Shown here in pieces: positions 1 through 10,690 of a stretch of DNA of 64,000 nucleotides (the stretch's first letter is position 1; every line of letters begins with the position of its first letter). The DNA is taken from contig MNCI01029171.1 in NCBI GenBank assembly GCA_015680685.1, positions 1-64,000 on the forward strand, in the 5' to 3' direction. Both the position numbers and the translations under genes were made by a program. The notes beneath the pieces are model-generated. The model searched no databases. It had not been told where the DNA came from and saw nothing but the letters and a program-made list of their open reading frames with translations. The stretch comes from Gnetum montanum. Taxonomy: Eukaryota; Streptophyta; Gnetopsida; Gnetales; Gnetaceae.

Positions 1-386
1 ATAATGATTATGAATATGTAAAATTAAATAGATTTTGCATTGAACATCTTTAGGGTTTTGTAATGTGAGTAGGATACACATTAACTTAATCTAGACCTAA
101 TTATGATGGACTTCTGTTATGGCTAGTTATAATAATAATGGTATAGTGAGGGTATACGTAGGATGCCACTCCATATCTACATCTTTGATAGAAAACCAAT
201 GATTAGATGGAATTTGCATATTTTATTTCTATTGTAAAATTTACTAATTTACAATAAATCCATTTGATACTTCTTATAGAATCATTATTAATCACTAATC
301 TAATAAGTTGATTACATTTTTGGCATTGTAATTTATTCATCTTATCATAAATATATTGATTGATAAATTGATTTGTAGTTTCTTAT
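1..386. other. AT-rich sequence, no gene
   Basis: Very AT-rich sequence with no open frame of note and no motif I recognise. It lies next to decayed family-A LTRs and is probably old repeat, but I cannot align it to anything else in the window. Confidence 0.4.
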
Positions 387-1105
387 TGATGAGTAATAAT
401 GTAATCTTTACACCCAACCATACAATCCATAGGCAACATAGTAGATAATATTATAATCCATGGATGGGACTACTATGATATTTAGATACTTAAATATGAG
501 ATCACAAGTTGCTGTATTGATAATAAATAAATTAGTTATTTAATCTAATTAACAATGAAATTAAATCCTAGAATAGCTTATAGTAATGATTATCTAATTT
601 CCAATTTTTCATATATATTCTAAACTTATGTACCCACTACTGGGATTACCAGTATTCATTACTGGACATATAAAGTGAGAGCACTATTGGGGTTACCAAG
701 TAAATATGTGTTTATTATTGAAACTTATCACATTCATTTTGCCAATGATTAATATGTAGGAAAATATAAATATAACACTAGCTACATTCAAAATTAAATG
801 ATAATTAAAGTAAATTCTATTATAAATTAGAGTGCTATACTATATAGGAATTAATCTAGATCTTATTGACATTTATGAATTGTGTCTATTTACAATCCAC
901 TTGAATAAGATGTTATATCATTAACTTATATTCATACTATGGGCACTTGTTGATTGTTACTAAACTATGGAAACAAACTACAAGAGTTTCACTATGGTAG
1001 TGATCAAATGGTGCCATAAACATGTTAGGTAAACCATATTTATAAGCATTTATTATAATGATGTCAATATATCTACACTGTCATATTATAAGCTTATTTG
1101 ACTAA
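387..1105 (-). repeat. Family-A LTR fragment (copy a)
   Basis: It begins with TGATGAG like the LTR edges of the better family-A copies. It then follows the same order of landmarks: 'acacccaaccata', a stretch ending 'ttatttaatctaatt', 'tgggattaccag', and a tail with 'accatatttataag', the equivalent of the minus-strand TATA region. It is heavily diverged and about 150 bp shorter than the 883 to 909 bp of the good copies. The right end is approximate. It abuts the next LTR head to tail. Confidence 0.6.
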
Positions 1106-1111
1106 CCTATG

Positions 1112-1960
1112 TCTAAGTAATGGTAGAATAATCCTATGCCTAACTATATGAATTACAAGCATTCATATACAATTTGGTTAAATTTTGTGGATTAAGACTA
1201 GTTGGATGTCTTATTTAGTCAAGTGGTAGATCATTGATGGTTGTCCTCCTAAGCATAATTGTGTGGGTTCAAGTGTATGATTAAGTGTGATTGAGGCAAA
1301 TGATCATATTTTTATTATTAACATATTAAAAGTATTAAAATATTAACCCAAGTAATCTAAATATGAAAAGTAAATATAATCTAGCCTAAGCATAGGACAT
1401 TTTTTCCAACTTCTCATACACATCCTAAACATGTACTGATGTTGTTGGGTTACCAAGTGTTTTATTATTGGGCATACCAAGTAATCCACTATTAGGATTA
1501 CCAAGTGTTAGTTCATTTATGCTCGAAATTGATTGTACTTATGTGAATTTGCTAAGTGCAAAGAAATAAAATGTTTAAGTAATTGCATGAAAAGTAAAGG
1601 AATGATCAAAATAAATTACAAGAAAGTAAATTAAAGTGCTAGGACAAGTGCTATAATGAATAGAAGAAATATTTATTTCATTTCTACTATGCAACTATGT
1701 GTAGGTACAACAACCACTTAAATGAAACTTTGTATAATCTGTTCAATTCATGTTATATGGACTTGGTGTGAAAATTCTAAATTCATAGAAGAAAACTATA
1801 AGAGTCTAGCCATAGAATAACCAATTAGTATCATAAATGTGGTGGGTACATGTCTTTATAGTGGCATTTATGAGGCTTGCATCAACACTGATGCATTAAT
1901 GAAGCTAGGGCTACATTGACATTGATGCATCAATTCCAATGATAAAAATAATATTTATTA
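1112..1960 (-). repeat. Family-A LTR, 3' LTR of old copy A0
   Basis: Second family-A LTR in the same orientation, with 'tatgcctaactatatgaat' at its left, 'gttgttgggttaccaagtg' in the middle and a right edge ending ...TTATTA at 1960. Immediately beyond (1961-1970) the minus strand reads TGTAGGGTTA, a decayed polypurine tract in the position held by CATGGGGGTA in element A1. The extra ORF tail follows. This order makes it the 3' LTR of a minus-strand element. The left boundary is uncertain by about 10 bp. Confidence 0.7.
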
Positions 1961-1970
1961 TAACCCTACA

Positions 1971-2703
1971 ATTAAATAAAGTCTTATCCTCAAGTTAACA
2001 AAATTAGGATCAATTTGTTACAAAGTTGAGGAAGTATGAGATTGACTCACTTGCTACTAAAACTTCTTGAGTGCTCCATCACAAAAATTCATTCAAGTAG
2101 TTACAATATGACAATTGATAATATTGGACATATTACAAAACTTATTTTGAGCTAATATGTATAAAATCATTCCAAGGCATAAGCCTCAAGTAGTTCTAGG
2201 AGTTAGTAGCTCCTACGGCTATTGTGGCCACTTCTCATACCTTTATTATGGCTATAGATATCCTACTACTAGTGCTATAGTTGGAATGTATCCACAAGTG
2301 CCTCCATATTTTTATCCTTGCTCCTAGGATCAATAATTATCCATGTGGAATCACCTAGGGTTACTATTTTTGGTACATCCTATGATCAAGGTAAATTAGA
2401 AAACATCTCCTTGGCATTGACAAACCAAGTAGAAAATTATTTGCATTCTACATTGAATGCCCTGACTATTTTTTTCATCTCATGATCATCTTCCATTCTT
2501 GAGGCTAGGTTCTCCATGATTGATAGCTGATCTTTAAATTTAGCCATGAAAGCCTCAAGATTCATAGTTATAATTTTTGATTTTTATTTTATTATTTCAT
2601 GTAGCTTGAACTTACCTTCATATAACAAGTATGAGATAGTTACCTACTTATCCAATTCTAATTAAGATCTCCCAGTAGTGAGCATTATCAATTAGTGTAT
2701 CAG
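1971..2703 (-). pseudogene. Extra ORF of family A, C-terminal part (copy A0)
   Basis: Sequence such as 'ccttggcattgacaaacca' parallels 'ccttagcattgatgaacta' in A1 at about 14578, and similar matches run through the block. In A1 this is the C-terminal, coiled-coil part of the ORF between integrase and 3' LTR. Here the frame is broken by many stops and shifts and no product is expected. The ORF continues at 3572 beyond a solo LTR inserted at 2704. Confidence 0.65.
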
Positions 2704-3571
2704 TGATGAGAGGTGGGTACCCCTTACACCCAACCATATGAATCACAAGTGTTTATGCATGATTTGGTCGAATTTCGTGGATGGGACAAGTTGTATTATC
2801 TAAATTGTTATTTTTTTATTGTATTTTGTTGTCTTCCCACTTGGACTAGTGGTAGCTTTGTCATGTATGATTTAGTCCAAAGTGAGGCATATGATAATTG
2901 ATGTTATTTTGCCCTTATGCTACTCCTAAAAATAATAGAGAAATTAATTATTTAATCTAATTAATAATGGAAAGTAAAGTCTAAACTAGCATACATGTGA
3001 TGAGTATCTATTTTTAACCTTTTGTACATGCATTGGATCTCATGCAACTATCACTGGGATTATGAAGCATACCGTTACTAGACATACCAAACAATAACAC
3101 TTTTGAGTTAGCAAGTAATTATACTTAAGCACTTGTAATTAGTCGTACTCATTCCACTTGATGATAGAAAGAATAAAGAGCAATAAATGATAAACATTAA
3201 CTAAGGTAAAAAGTAAGAATTTAAGTAATTAACAATAATAAAGCTAAGTGGATGCTACAATGATGGAAGTAATCTCAATCTTTATTGTCAAACATGTAAT
3301 GTGTCCAAGTATGTCACATTCGAATAAGGATGCCATACAATCACTTAACATCATGCTACTGGCATGCACTGAAAGCAAACTAATAGAATTTCCCTATGTC
3401 TATCTCTAAACTCTATGTCCAAATTGTGCATCCAACTATTGTATTTATAGGCTAGCATGGATGGGATGATATTTATAGTGATTGTATCCAATATTTGGAG
3501 GTTGTGCCCTAATATTGGATACCTGATACTGTAGCTTTGATATTAGAGCCCTACCAAAATGTGACTCATCA
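2704..3571 (-). mobile_element. Family-A solo LTR inserted in a family-A ORF
   Basis: An 868-bp family-A LTR with TGATGA at its left edge and TCATCA at its right edge. It is flanked by ATCAG (2699-2703) and ATTAG (3572-3576), a 5-bp target-site duplication with one transition. The sequences on either side join into continuous homology with A1 near 14850-14880 ('attggagattggcc' matches 'attagagattggtg'), so this is an LTR inside the extra ORF of a relative. No internal region is left, as expected after LTR-LTR recombination. Confidence 0.85.
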
Positions 3572-4020
3572 ATTAGAGATTGGTGATCTCCATGTACTTT
3601 ATCATCTCCTCTATCTACAACTCCTTCATATGGAATTATACCTAATTGTAAGCATTTAGTTCATTAAAGATGGGCTTCCATGTATTGTCTTGTTGTTGGA
3701 GGATGTCGTTCGTTTTGGCCTTTGCAAGTCAAATCTCCTTTTCATTTACTTTTTTAGCATGGAAATCTATTCCCTATAGTAATTTCTAACATTTTTTTAA
3801 TATTTTAGGACGTCAATTTTTAGATAAGAATTTTAGTGATTGACTTTTACCTTATTGCATGCACTTTCTCCATTGAGAGATTTCTATCCTTGGTTGCCAA
3901 TTTGAGTAGGTTCACTCCAATATTGAAATATCTTTTCAATTCTAAATCTATATATTATGAAAAGAAAATAAAGTTACTAGAAAATGGAAGAACTACCTAT
4001 CTTAAATTATTCAAATAGAA
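3572..4020 (-). pseudogene. Extra ORF of family A, middle part (copy A0)
   Basis: Aligns with A1 from about 14870 to 15250. Matched landmarks are 'ctttctccattgagagattt' against 'cttcctccatagacaaattg' and 'gacgtcaattttt' against 'gcgtcaatttt'. In A1 this part encodes a Leu/Lys/Glu-rich coiled-coil segment. It is broken here by frame changes and stops. Confidence 0.6.
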
Positions 4021-4880
4021 TATTATAATAGTGTTCCAAAATCCATGAAATATCCAAACCTCTCTAAACACTCAAATGTTGCTATAAAACATGAGGCCTT
4101 AGAACCACATAATGGTTGTCCTTAATGCAAGACATAAATGATGGATAATCTCTTCCATATTTTAGAAATAAGATCTAAATATACAAGCAATACTAGAATA
4201 CATAGGTCAACACACAACACACTTGACATTGGAGCTGCAACCTCTATGCACTTACTCAATGTGCTGTCTCACTCTCTTAGCTAAGCTCACACATGAGCTT
4301 ACATGAAATATTATTTCTCCATGATATAAGCATGAAATATAAATCATATTTATCTATAAAACAAGATAAAAACCTAAGGAAATCTTTGGCAAGCTCAACT
4401 TGGAGTTCCAAGATAGTTTCTATCTTTTTCCACCTTCTCTTAGCTATTTCCCAACTTCAAATAGTTAATTTTGAAAAATTTCCCAATTGTATGGGTTATC
4501 TCTAGCCTTCTTGGATCATATTTGATGAAAATAAAACTTCTAGGAGGGATCTCTTATGTAATTAGGAGACATCTACTTCATGGATGAGACATCTCCTCCT
4601 ATTTGAGACATCTCATTAGTTTGGAAGACGTCTTCTTTGAGATGTCACCTCTTTGGAGAGATGTCTCCAATGCTTTTGAGGTGTCTCCTCTACAATGTAA
4701 GATGCCTTCTTTGAAGACTTAGCTCTTGGTGGAGACATCTCTTACATGTTCTAGATGTATCCTTTGTAGTCCTAGCTCATGGATAAGATGTCTCCTTAAC
4801 TTTCAAGACGTCTCCATAGAGCCCAAAACCTACAAAACACACATGTAGGGAAGAACAAGAAGATCAGAAGAGGTTTCCCT
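4021..4880 (-). mobile_element. LTR-like insert with GACGTC-type palindromes
   Basis: It interrupts the family-A extra ORF, which resumes by about 4900. From 4560 to 4830 it carries a dense cluster of palindromic words such as 'gaagacgtcttc', 'gagacatctcc' and 'agatgtctcc', all readable as CpG-decayed forms of AGACGTCT. On the minus strand the cluster is followed by an AT-rich TATA-like stretch (about 4326-4350). This matches the enhancer-then-TATA order of the other LTRs in the window. I could not fix its ends or a target-site duplication. The likely class is a solo LTR on the minus strand. Confidence 0.45.
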
Positions 4881-6788
4881 ACACCATCAATCTCTTTACA
4901 TTTTAGTTTACCTAGGCTAATTTTTTCTCTTAAGGTAGTTTTTTCACTACTCTTTTTTACTTTTATATCTTAAGAAATCTTTTATACTCATTTGTTAGTT
5001 CTTTATTATCTTTGCTCACCTTGATAAGATCATTATTAGTACTATGAAGTATTATGTTTGAAAAGGTTACATTCTAGGTGGCCTTTTCTTTTTCTTCTTT
5101 GACCTTCATTTTTTCTTAAAGCTTCTTAAAGGCTTCATTTATGGTTAGCTCTATTCAAAGAACTGCTAGAGTATACAAGAGGATTCTAAGTTGCATAACT
5201 TTATCTATCAACTATTGGTTATAACTGGTAGTTTCTTGTAGTTGTACTTCAATGAATAGAATCTTGTTCCTTTTTTCTATAGGCATAGATTAGATTATAG
5301 AAATGTCTTTTGTAATATCAAAATCTCCAAAACTAGTTGTCTAGGTGCAACCAATCTTTCTAGCACTTTGTCATGTTGCAATGTGGTGATTTCTCTTAAT
5401 CTAATTTTTAAATATATTTAAATATATTTCATGATAGCAATATAAGACATAGGTATTATAGGAGCTTTTAGTTCTTCAATTTGGTCTGCCACCACCTCAA
5501 CAACTATATCTTATCCTTTGTGCATCATGATGAATACCATCATGTCTTTCCTTTCTTCCAATACTATTGATAAGGTTGCAACATTACTCAAAATGTTTAG
5601 CATCTATTCTATGGGTAGGGATATTGCAACTTTACCAATAGTAGGATTATCATGAATGGTGACCTGACTTCCTTACATTGAGGTTACATTAGCCAAATCA
5701 TACTATGGCTAGCTCATGATCGTTATGACCTCAATTAAGTGGCTTATAGTTAAGCAATAATTTGAAGGCTCATCATTAGGAAATTGTTGTTATTTTCTTA
5801 GTTTTATGAGACATTTATCTACAATTTTGGTATTCTTTATTGGTAGTGGTGATGGTCCTTCTTTCTCTTAAAGCTACAGGTGTGGATTTTCCTTTATCAT
5901 TTCTTACCATGATGCTATTGTGGCCCTCTAGAGCACATCATTGCCACAACAAGTAATCCATCCCATTATACAAATTTTTTTAATTAGACACAAAAGTGGA
6001 GTATTTTTCTACCCTTTTTATTCTTCTTAAACCACTTCTTAATTTCTAGGAAGATTAATTGGGGTAGGTCGACAAGAAACTTCTTACTAAGAATCATGTA
6101 CACCTTCGTAGAAAAGGATGTCATATTGCTGGGCTAAACTATTGAGTTTAGGTTGTATGTTGCTATCTTAAAATAGATATTTTCTATCTTTATGAGGGTA
6201 TTTTACTCTTTACATTCAACGCTATAGCATTTTTGGATCTACACCTTTTTACTCTTAACATTAGACTAATCTGCAACCTTTAGTTTCATATTGGACAATT
6301 CCTAGACATATGCAATGGTCTTCACTAAGTAGGATATGGTAATTCTTTTCATCTTGATGATGGTATCTCCTTGATAATTATTCTAATATACGTATGTCTC
6401 ACCAAGGTACCATTCTCCACTAGTAGAAATTGTGGGAAAAAGCAAAGAATTCTATAATTATTTTTTAATATCTTATAGTAAGAACTAGAAGAATGGACTA
6501 AAGTTTAGTGCTTGGAGAATTAAGTTCTAGATCTCCTTACTTCAGATATTTTCTAGGCATGTCTCTATGAGAGTGAGCTCTAGGCTTAGCCTTAGTCTAG
6601 GTACTATGTCTTGTTTCGACTACCATGTCTAAATGGTAAGAATCTAGTGAATAGACTCCATTTTGGATTCCTCTTGGAAAGGTTATACTAGATGAATTAC
6701 CTTGGTATCGTGTTTTGGTTACTCTTGTTGTTACCCTCATCCATGTCTTGGATGTTTTTCCATCCTTTGTAAAGGTTCTCTTACTTAT
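4881..6788 (-). pseudogene. Extra ORF of family A, N-terminal part (copy A0)
   Basis: Aligns over most of its length with A1 from about 15300 to 17160. Clear pairs are 6360-6430 against 16735-16820, and 5420-5640 against 15770-15990. In A1 the region encodes a conserved globular domain preceded by a charged N-terminus. In this copy the reading frame is ruined. The GC-richer solo LTR at 6789 interrupts it close to the ORF's start. Confidence 0.65.
6784..6788. repeat. Target-site duplication CTTAT (left)
   Basis: CTTAT at 6784-6788 is repeated exactly at 8531-8535, flanking the 1742-bp insert. Removing the insert and one copy restores continuous homology to A1 near 17160. Confidence 0.8.
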
Positions 6789-7348
6789 TGTACCGACCGA
6801 AATCGTCGATGCAAGGCTGGAACGTTACGAGCACCGAAAGATCTACAGACAAGCACAGCCGACCCTGCCTCCGCTTGAGGACAAGCTGGAATGGACAAAG
6901 GCAGAGTTCCTTGAACGGTCTGCACGTGGATCAAACAAGGAATTCCCCAATGTTTGCCGCTACAACACGTTGGGTTATACGTAAACAATGCACATTAAAT
7001 GTAAACCATAAACAAGCACGATAATGTAAATGAGCCTGTAAACGTAAATTGAAAAATAAATAAAATTGTAATAAATCTGGGCAAAATGTAAACTGTTCTC
7101 CCCTGAGAATTGATTACAAAGTGCACCGGTCCAAACGCAGTTGTGGCTTTGACACAAGGCGGACGAAAGGCCCCGACGTGTGCAGGAATGACTCAGCTGG
7201 GACACTGTAGGTGGAGCGTAGAGACTGTGCTCGGCGTACAGGACTTCCAGCGTAGAGGGTTTTAGGCTTTGGTTTGCAGCATAATTGCTCTGGGTCTGCT
7301 CTGTTAGAAATTTTTGTCCCCCCCCCCTTGAAAATGCGGAAAACTAGG

Positions 7349-7358
7349 CTTTTTATAG
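7349..7358 (-). promoter_or_regulatory. TATA box of the solo LTR
   Basis: The minus strand reads CTATAAAAAG preceded by a C-rich stretch (CCCTCC). It lies between the CpG-palindrome repeats and the presumed R region, as expected for an LTR core promoter. A run of ten C on the plus strand (7318-7327) lies about 20 bp downstream. Confidence 0.6.
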
Positions 7359-7604
7359 GGAGGGTTTTACCGGGAAAATCAGGTTGGGAGACACATGGGC
7401 GTTTACGCTGGGCGTATACGCTACATCTAGCTAGATTTAATTTACAAGTGTTACATTTGCTAGTGTATATGCCGGGGCATATACGCTGTGGGGCGGTTGT
7501 ATACGATTTGGATGCTGAGCGTAGAGGATGCCAGCGTAAGCATATAGCATGCCAACGTAAGCCAAAAATGTACCCAGTGTATACACATGAAAATGCTTCA
7601 TTTT

Positions 7605-8325
7605 AAGGTCAAAAATTGATTTTTCTGTGCCCAAGAGCTACTGGGAACCTTGGGGAAGGTCTTGGGGGGTCTGGACGCTTGATTCTGGCACATTTTGATG
7701 CATTTCTGGGGCCCGAAAGTCTGTCTACGCTGGCTGCACCCCGGCGTCTATGCCAGGCGTATAGGAATGGAAGACCATCATTTGGAGCCCAAAATTTAAT
7801 TTTCAAGTGCCTGAGACCTACTGGGAACCTTGGAGAAGGTCCTAGGGGGTCCAGATTCTTGATTCTGGCACATTTTCATGCATTTCTGGGGCCCGAAATT
7901 CTGTCTATGCTGGCTGCACCCCGGCGTAGACGCCGGGCGTATAGGAATGGAAGACCATCATTCGGAGCCCAAAATTCAATTTTCAAGTGCCTGAGACCTA
8001 CTAGGAACCTTGGAAAAGGTTCTGGGGGGTCTGGATGCTTGATTCTGGCACATTTTAATGCATTTCTGGGGCCCGAAAGTCTGTCTAAGCTGGCTGCACC
8101 CCGGCGTCTACGCCAGGCGTATAGGAATGGAAGACCATCATTCGGAGCCCAAAATTCGATTTTCAAGTGCCTGAGACCTGCTGGGAACCTTGGGAAAGGT
8201 TCTGGGGGGTCTGGACACTCAATTCTAGCATGTTTTGATGAGTTTTTGAGCCCCAAAAGTTTCTATACGCTGGGCCTTACGCTGGGCATGTGTAGGCCAG
8301 TGTACAGGATGCATACTTAGTGAAA
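7605..8325 (-). repeat. Four tandem 180-bp repeats
   Basis: The words 'catttctggggcccgaa' and 'gattctggcacatttt' recur at exactly 180-bp steps (7681, 7861, 8041; degenerate at 8221). Each unit carries 'aggcgtatagg' or a relative and 'ctacgctggctgcacc'. The fourth unit is the most diverged. Because 180 is a multiple of three, both strands stay open across the array, which gives a 60-residue periodic reading frame. I take that as a by-product of the repeat length. Its place upstream of the TATA box suggests enhancer repeats in U3. Confidence 0.9.
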
Positions 8326-8530
8326 ACAAAGTATTTTGAGCTCAAGATTTGCCAAGTTTGATGCCAGATGTCATCGTAGTCACCTGTGGGTCCTAGGGAA
8401 CTTTTACTTACTTGCTTTGACTTCGTTTGATGCTATTTTTGAGGCTTCTAAGCTTGGTCATGCTGAGGACCAACATGACTTAGCTTAATTTTTGTCTTCA
8501 AGTGTTAGCCAAAATTTTTGTGGTGTTTCA

Positions 8531-10110
8531 CTTATGAATCTCATTTTAGTGTCATTTGCAATTACATGGATGATCATTAATTAGCCTTAATTTCTTTAAA
8601 TGTATGCATTGGTACCTTTAATCATATTTACACCACTTATTTTTCAAAAAATATAGTATTATCACTCTTAAGTAATCATAGTTTATAAGTTTGAGATCCT
8701 AATATAGTTAAGCAATGTTAATTTTTATTATTTTAACCACTTATTATGTTTAACTACCTTTTCTCCTTAGAATATGGGTTGTTGAAAATTCTTGAAATCT
8801 ATGATTTAGTGTTTCCATGATGTAGATCTCAACTTTGGAAACTTAGAGGATTTTAGATTGCTAAAATTAAGTTTACAATTCACTAGATATTGCTTCTTAA
8901 AGACTCTAGGATTTCAAAATGACAATATATTTCTTCTAGTTTGAGTAGAAGTCTCATGTGTATATATCTAATGTTATTATACTGCATCAATGTTCTTGCA
9001 TCAATGTAGCCTAAGTCAACAAATTTTCTTTTAATTTTAACCTTTTTTTTTTACAAATTCTGAAGTAGCAAGGAATTAAATAAGAGCCATAGGAAGGGTT
9101 TAGACATGAGCATAGTGTGGTTAGGCTTAATTAGAAGTTCATACGATTATAGAAGCATATATCATAAATAGGGGTACAAAATTAGAGGTTCTTGAGAATA
9201 TGAGTTAAAAATGATGATGAATTTAACTTTGGAGTTGTTGATGATCTGGGCATGTGGAGGTTGTTTATAGACTAAATGTTTCAAAAGTTATATAAGTGGA
9301 TCCTCCCTAAAGTAAGCTCAAGTGCTTTATGTTCTTGTATAACCACCTTGTAATGTGTTTATAGGTACATTAGAGGTTAAATGTTGATCAATTTTATATG
9401 TCATACTCACATGAATATTATCTTTAAAATCTTGCACTATACTAAATAAAGTTGTAAGGTAAATAATCACATGCAATAGTGAAGTAAACAATGGGATAAT
9501 AGACTATAGAAATAGGAATTTAAAATGCCTTCATTAGTTAAAGGAGTGCCTTTAGGCATGAGTAACATGTCCTTTTAATCCCATTGCTAATGTTAATTCT
9601 ATTAAAGAAGTACCTTCAAGCATGAGTAAGATGTATTTCTAGGTACATAATAAGACCAATTCAAGAAACCTTTGAGATTCCTAGGAGTAGCCTACCTTTA
9701 GGCATGGTTAATATGTCTTTTTAGTGGTACCTCATAAATCATTTTTTTTTGTAAATTAATTAATTAATAATTATACTTTCTTATTAGAAAAATACATTTA
9801 GGTATGAGTAACATGTTTTTCTAGTAATATGATAAGGAAACACTTATTTGAGAACATACTTCTATCAAAATTAAAACATGAGTAATGACATAAACACTTG
9901 GAGTTGTAAGAATCATAAAGAAAGTTTAGAGAATTAGCAAGTTCTCTTGATGTCACATCCTTGTGCATTTTCTCTTGATCCTTCCCCTTTTCTCAACATA
10001 TAAGTATTAAAGCAAGATCACAACCTTGCTCTAGGAATAGTCTAGATAACTCATTTTAGGTGGTTTCTAGTCTTTCATTTTGCCAAGGCATGGATATATC
10101 CAAATAAATT
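8531..10110 (-). other. Family-A non-coding module (copy A0)
   Basis: No gene. It aligns with A1 17150-18700. For example 'taagtggatcctcc' matches 'taagtgggtcctcc', and 'ctttaggcatgagtaacatg' matches 'ctttaggcatgggtaacatg'. In intact elements this module lies between integrase and the extra ORF. The paired motif 'gcatcaatgt...gcctaagtcaac' (about 8983-9020) is the decayed LTR-like part. Confidence 0.55.
9545..9830. repeat. Repeated 'ctttaggcatgagtaacatgt' motif
   Basis: Four to five degenerate copies (near 9550, 9612, 9688 and 9793), spaced roughly 60 to 105 bp. The good family-A copies show one each, at about 18472 and on the other strand near 62565. The motif has been locally amplified in this copy. 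Confidence 0.6.
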
Positions 10111-10690
10111 TTGTTGTTTTAAAAGAGATAATTAATGCTAAATCTATATTAATAGTAAAATACTACAAAGAAAGTGTTGTTTTATCTTAAAACTATTGGC
10201 TACCTCTTTTAAACTTCCCTCAAGATGAAAATTAATAGCTTTATACTTATTTACCTTAAAATTCTGCATAGCTAGGATAGCAAACAAAAGAGTTTTATAG
10301 AATATGTCATTCTCTAATTTTGAGCTATTTACTAGCAAACTTCTTTAAGCTTAAAATTATCTAGAGCAATAATCTAAGATAGAAAAATTATTTAAGAAGC
10401 TTAAAATTACACAAAAGATGACATCAAGCCCACGTTAAACTAATTTAGAACTAACACTTATAAAATCCATCCCATTCAACTAGAGTAACAAGAATAAGTT
10501 AAACTTCACCTTCTAGAGAAAAGAACATATCCTAAAACCTATCATTCACTTAGGCATAGCTATGCATAATTAAGATAAACAAGTAAGAAAAGCTGTCTAA
10601 TTCTAATATAAGCTTAGATAAAAGCTAAAAGAGATAAGTACAACCTATTTAAAATTCCATTATGAAAAATATTCTTTACAAGCTTTTCTA
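10111..10690. other. No gene seen
   Basis: AT-rich sequence between the end of the recognisable A0 module and the start of the unknown coiled-coil ORF. A short minus-strand open frame (10144-10338) has no recognisable features. Confidence 0.4.

Larger units (their letters stand above)
6789..8530 (-). mobile_element. GC-richer solo LTR with internal 180-bp repeats
   Basis: The ends are TG...CA (minus strand: TGAAACACC at 8530, GGTCGGTACA at 6798-6789), with an exact CTTAT duplication outside. Base composition is plainly richer in G, C and CpG than the surroundings. Read on the minus strand the order is a long U3 with four 180-bp repeats full of TACGC/GCGTA words, a TATA box (7358-7349), a run of ten G, and about 530 bp of R-U5. 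Short open frames inside (for example near 6790-6988) look incidental. No primer site or coding region adjoins it, so it is a solo LTR. Its CpG richness suggests it is younger than its neighbours. Confidence 0.8.
1112..10110 (-). mobile_element. Old Ty3/gypsy family-A copy (A0), 3' half
   Basis: Read on the minus strand, this holds the family-A non-coding module (8531-10110), the large extra ORF in pieces, a polypurine tract and the 3' LTR. Each part aligns by eye with the same part of element A1 (13219-18900) in the same order and orientation. No gag, RT or integrase is visible beyond 10110, so the 5' half is deleted or displaced. Three later insertions interrupt it: 2704-3571, about 4021-4880 and 6789-8530. 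It is more decayed than A1. Confidence 0.7.

Noticed and set aside
6715-6988. 89-codon plus-strand and 67-codon minus-strand frames in GC-rich sequence
   Set aside because: They straddle the edge of the solo LTR at 6789 or lie in its R-U5. They overlap on both strands, so composition explains them.
7616-8320. 234-codon plus-strand frame with four 60-residue repeats (and a 126-codon minus-strand frame)
   Set aside because: The period of 180 bp is a multiple of three, so frames stay open on both strands. It lies in the U3 of a solo LTR and has no start context, partner or recognisable domain.
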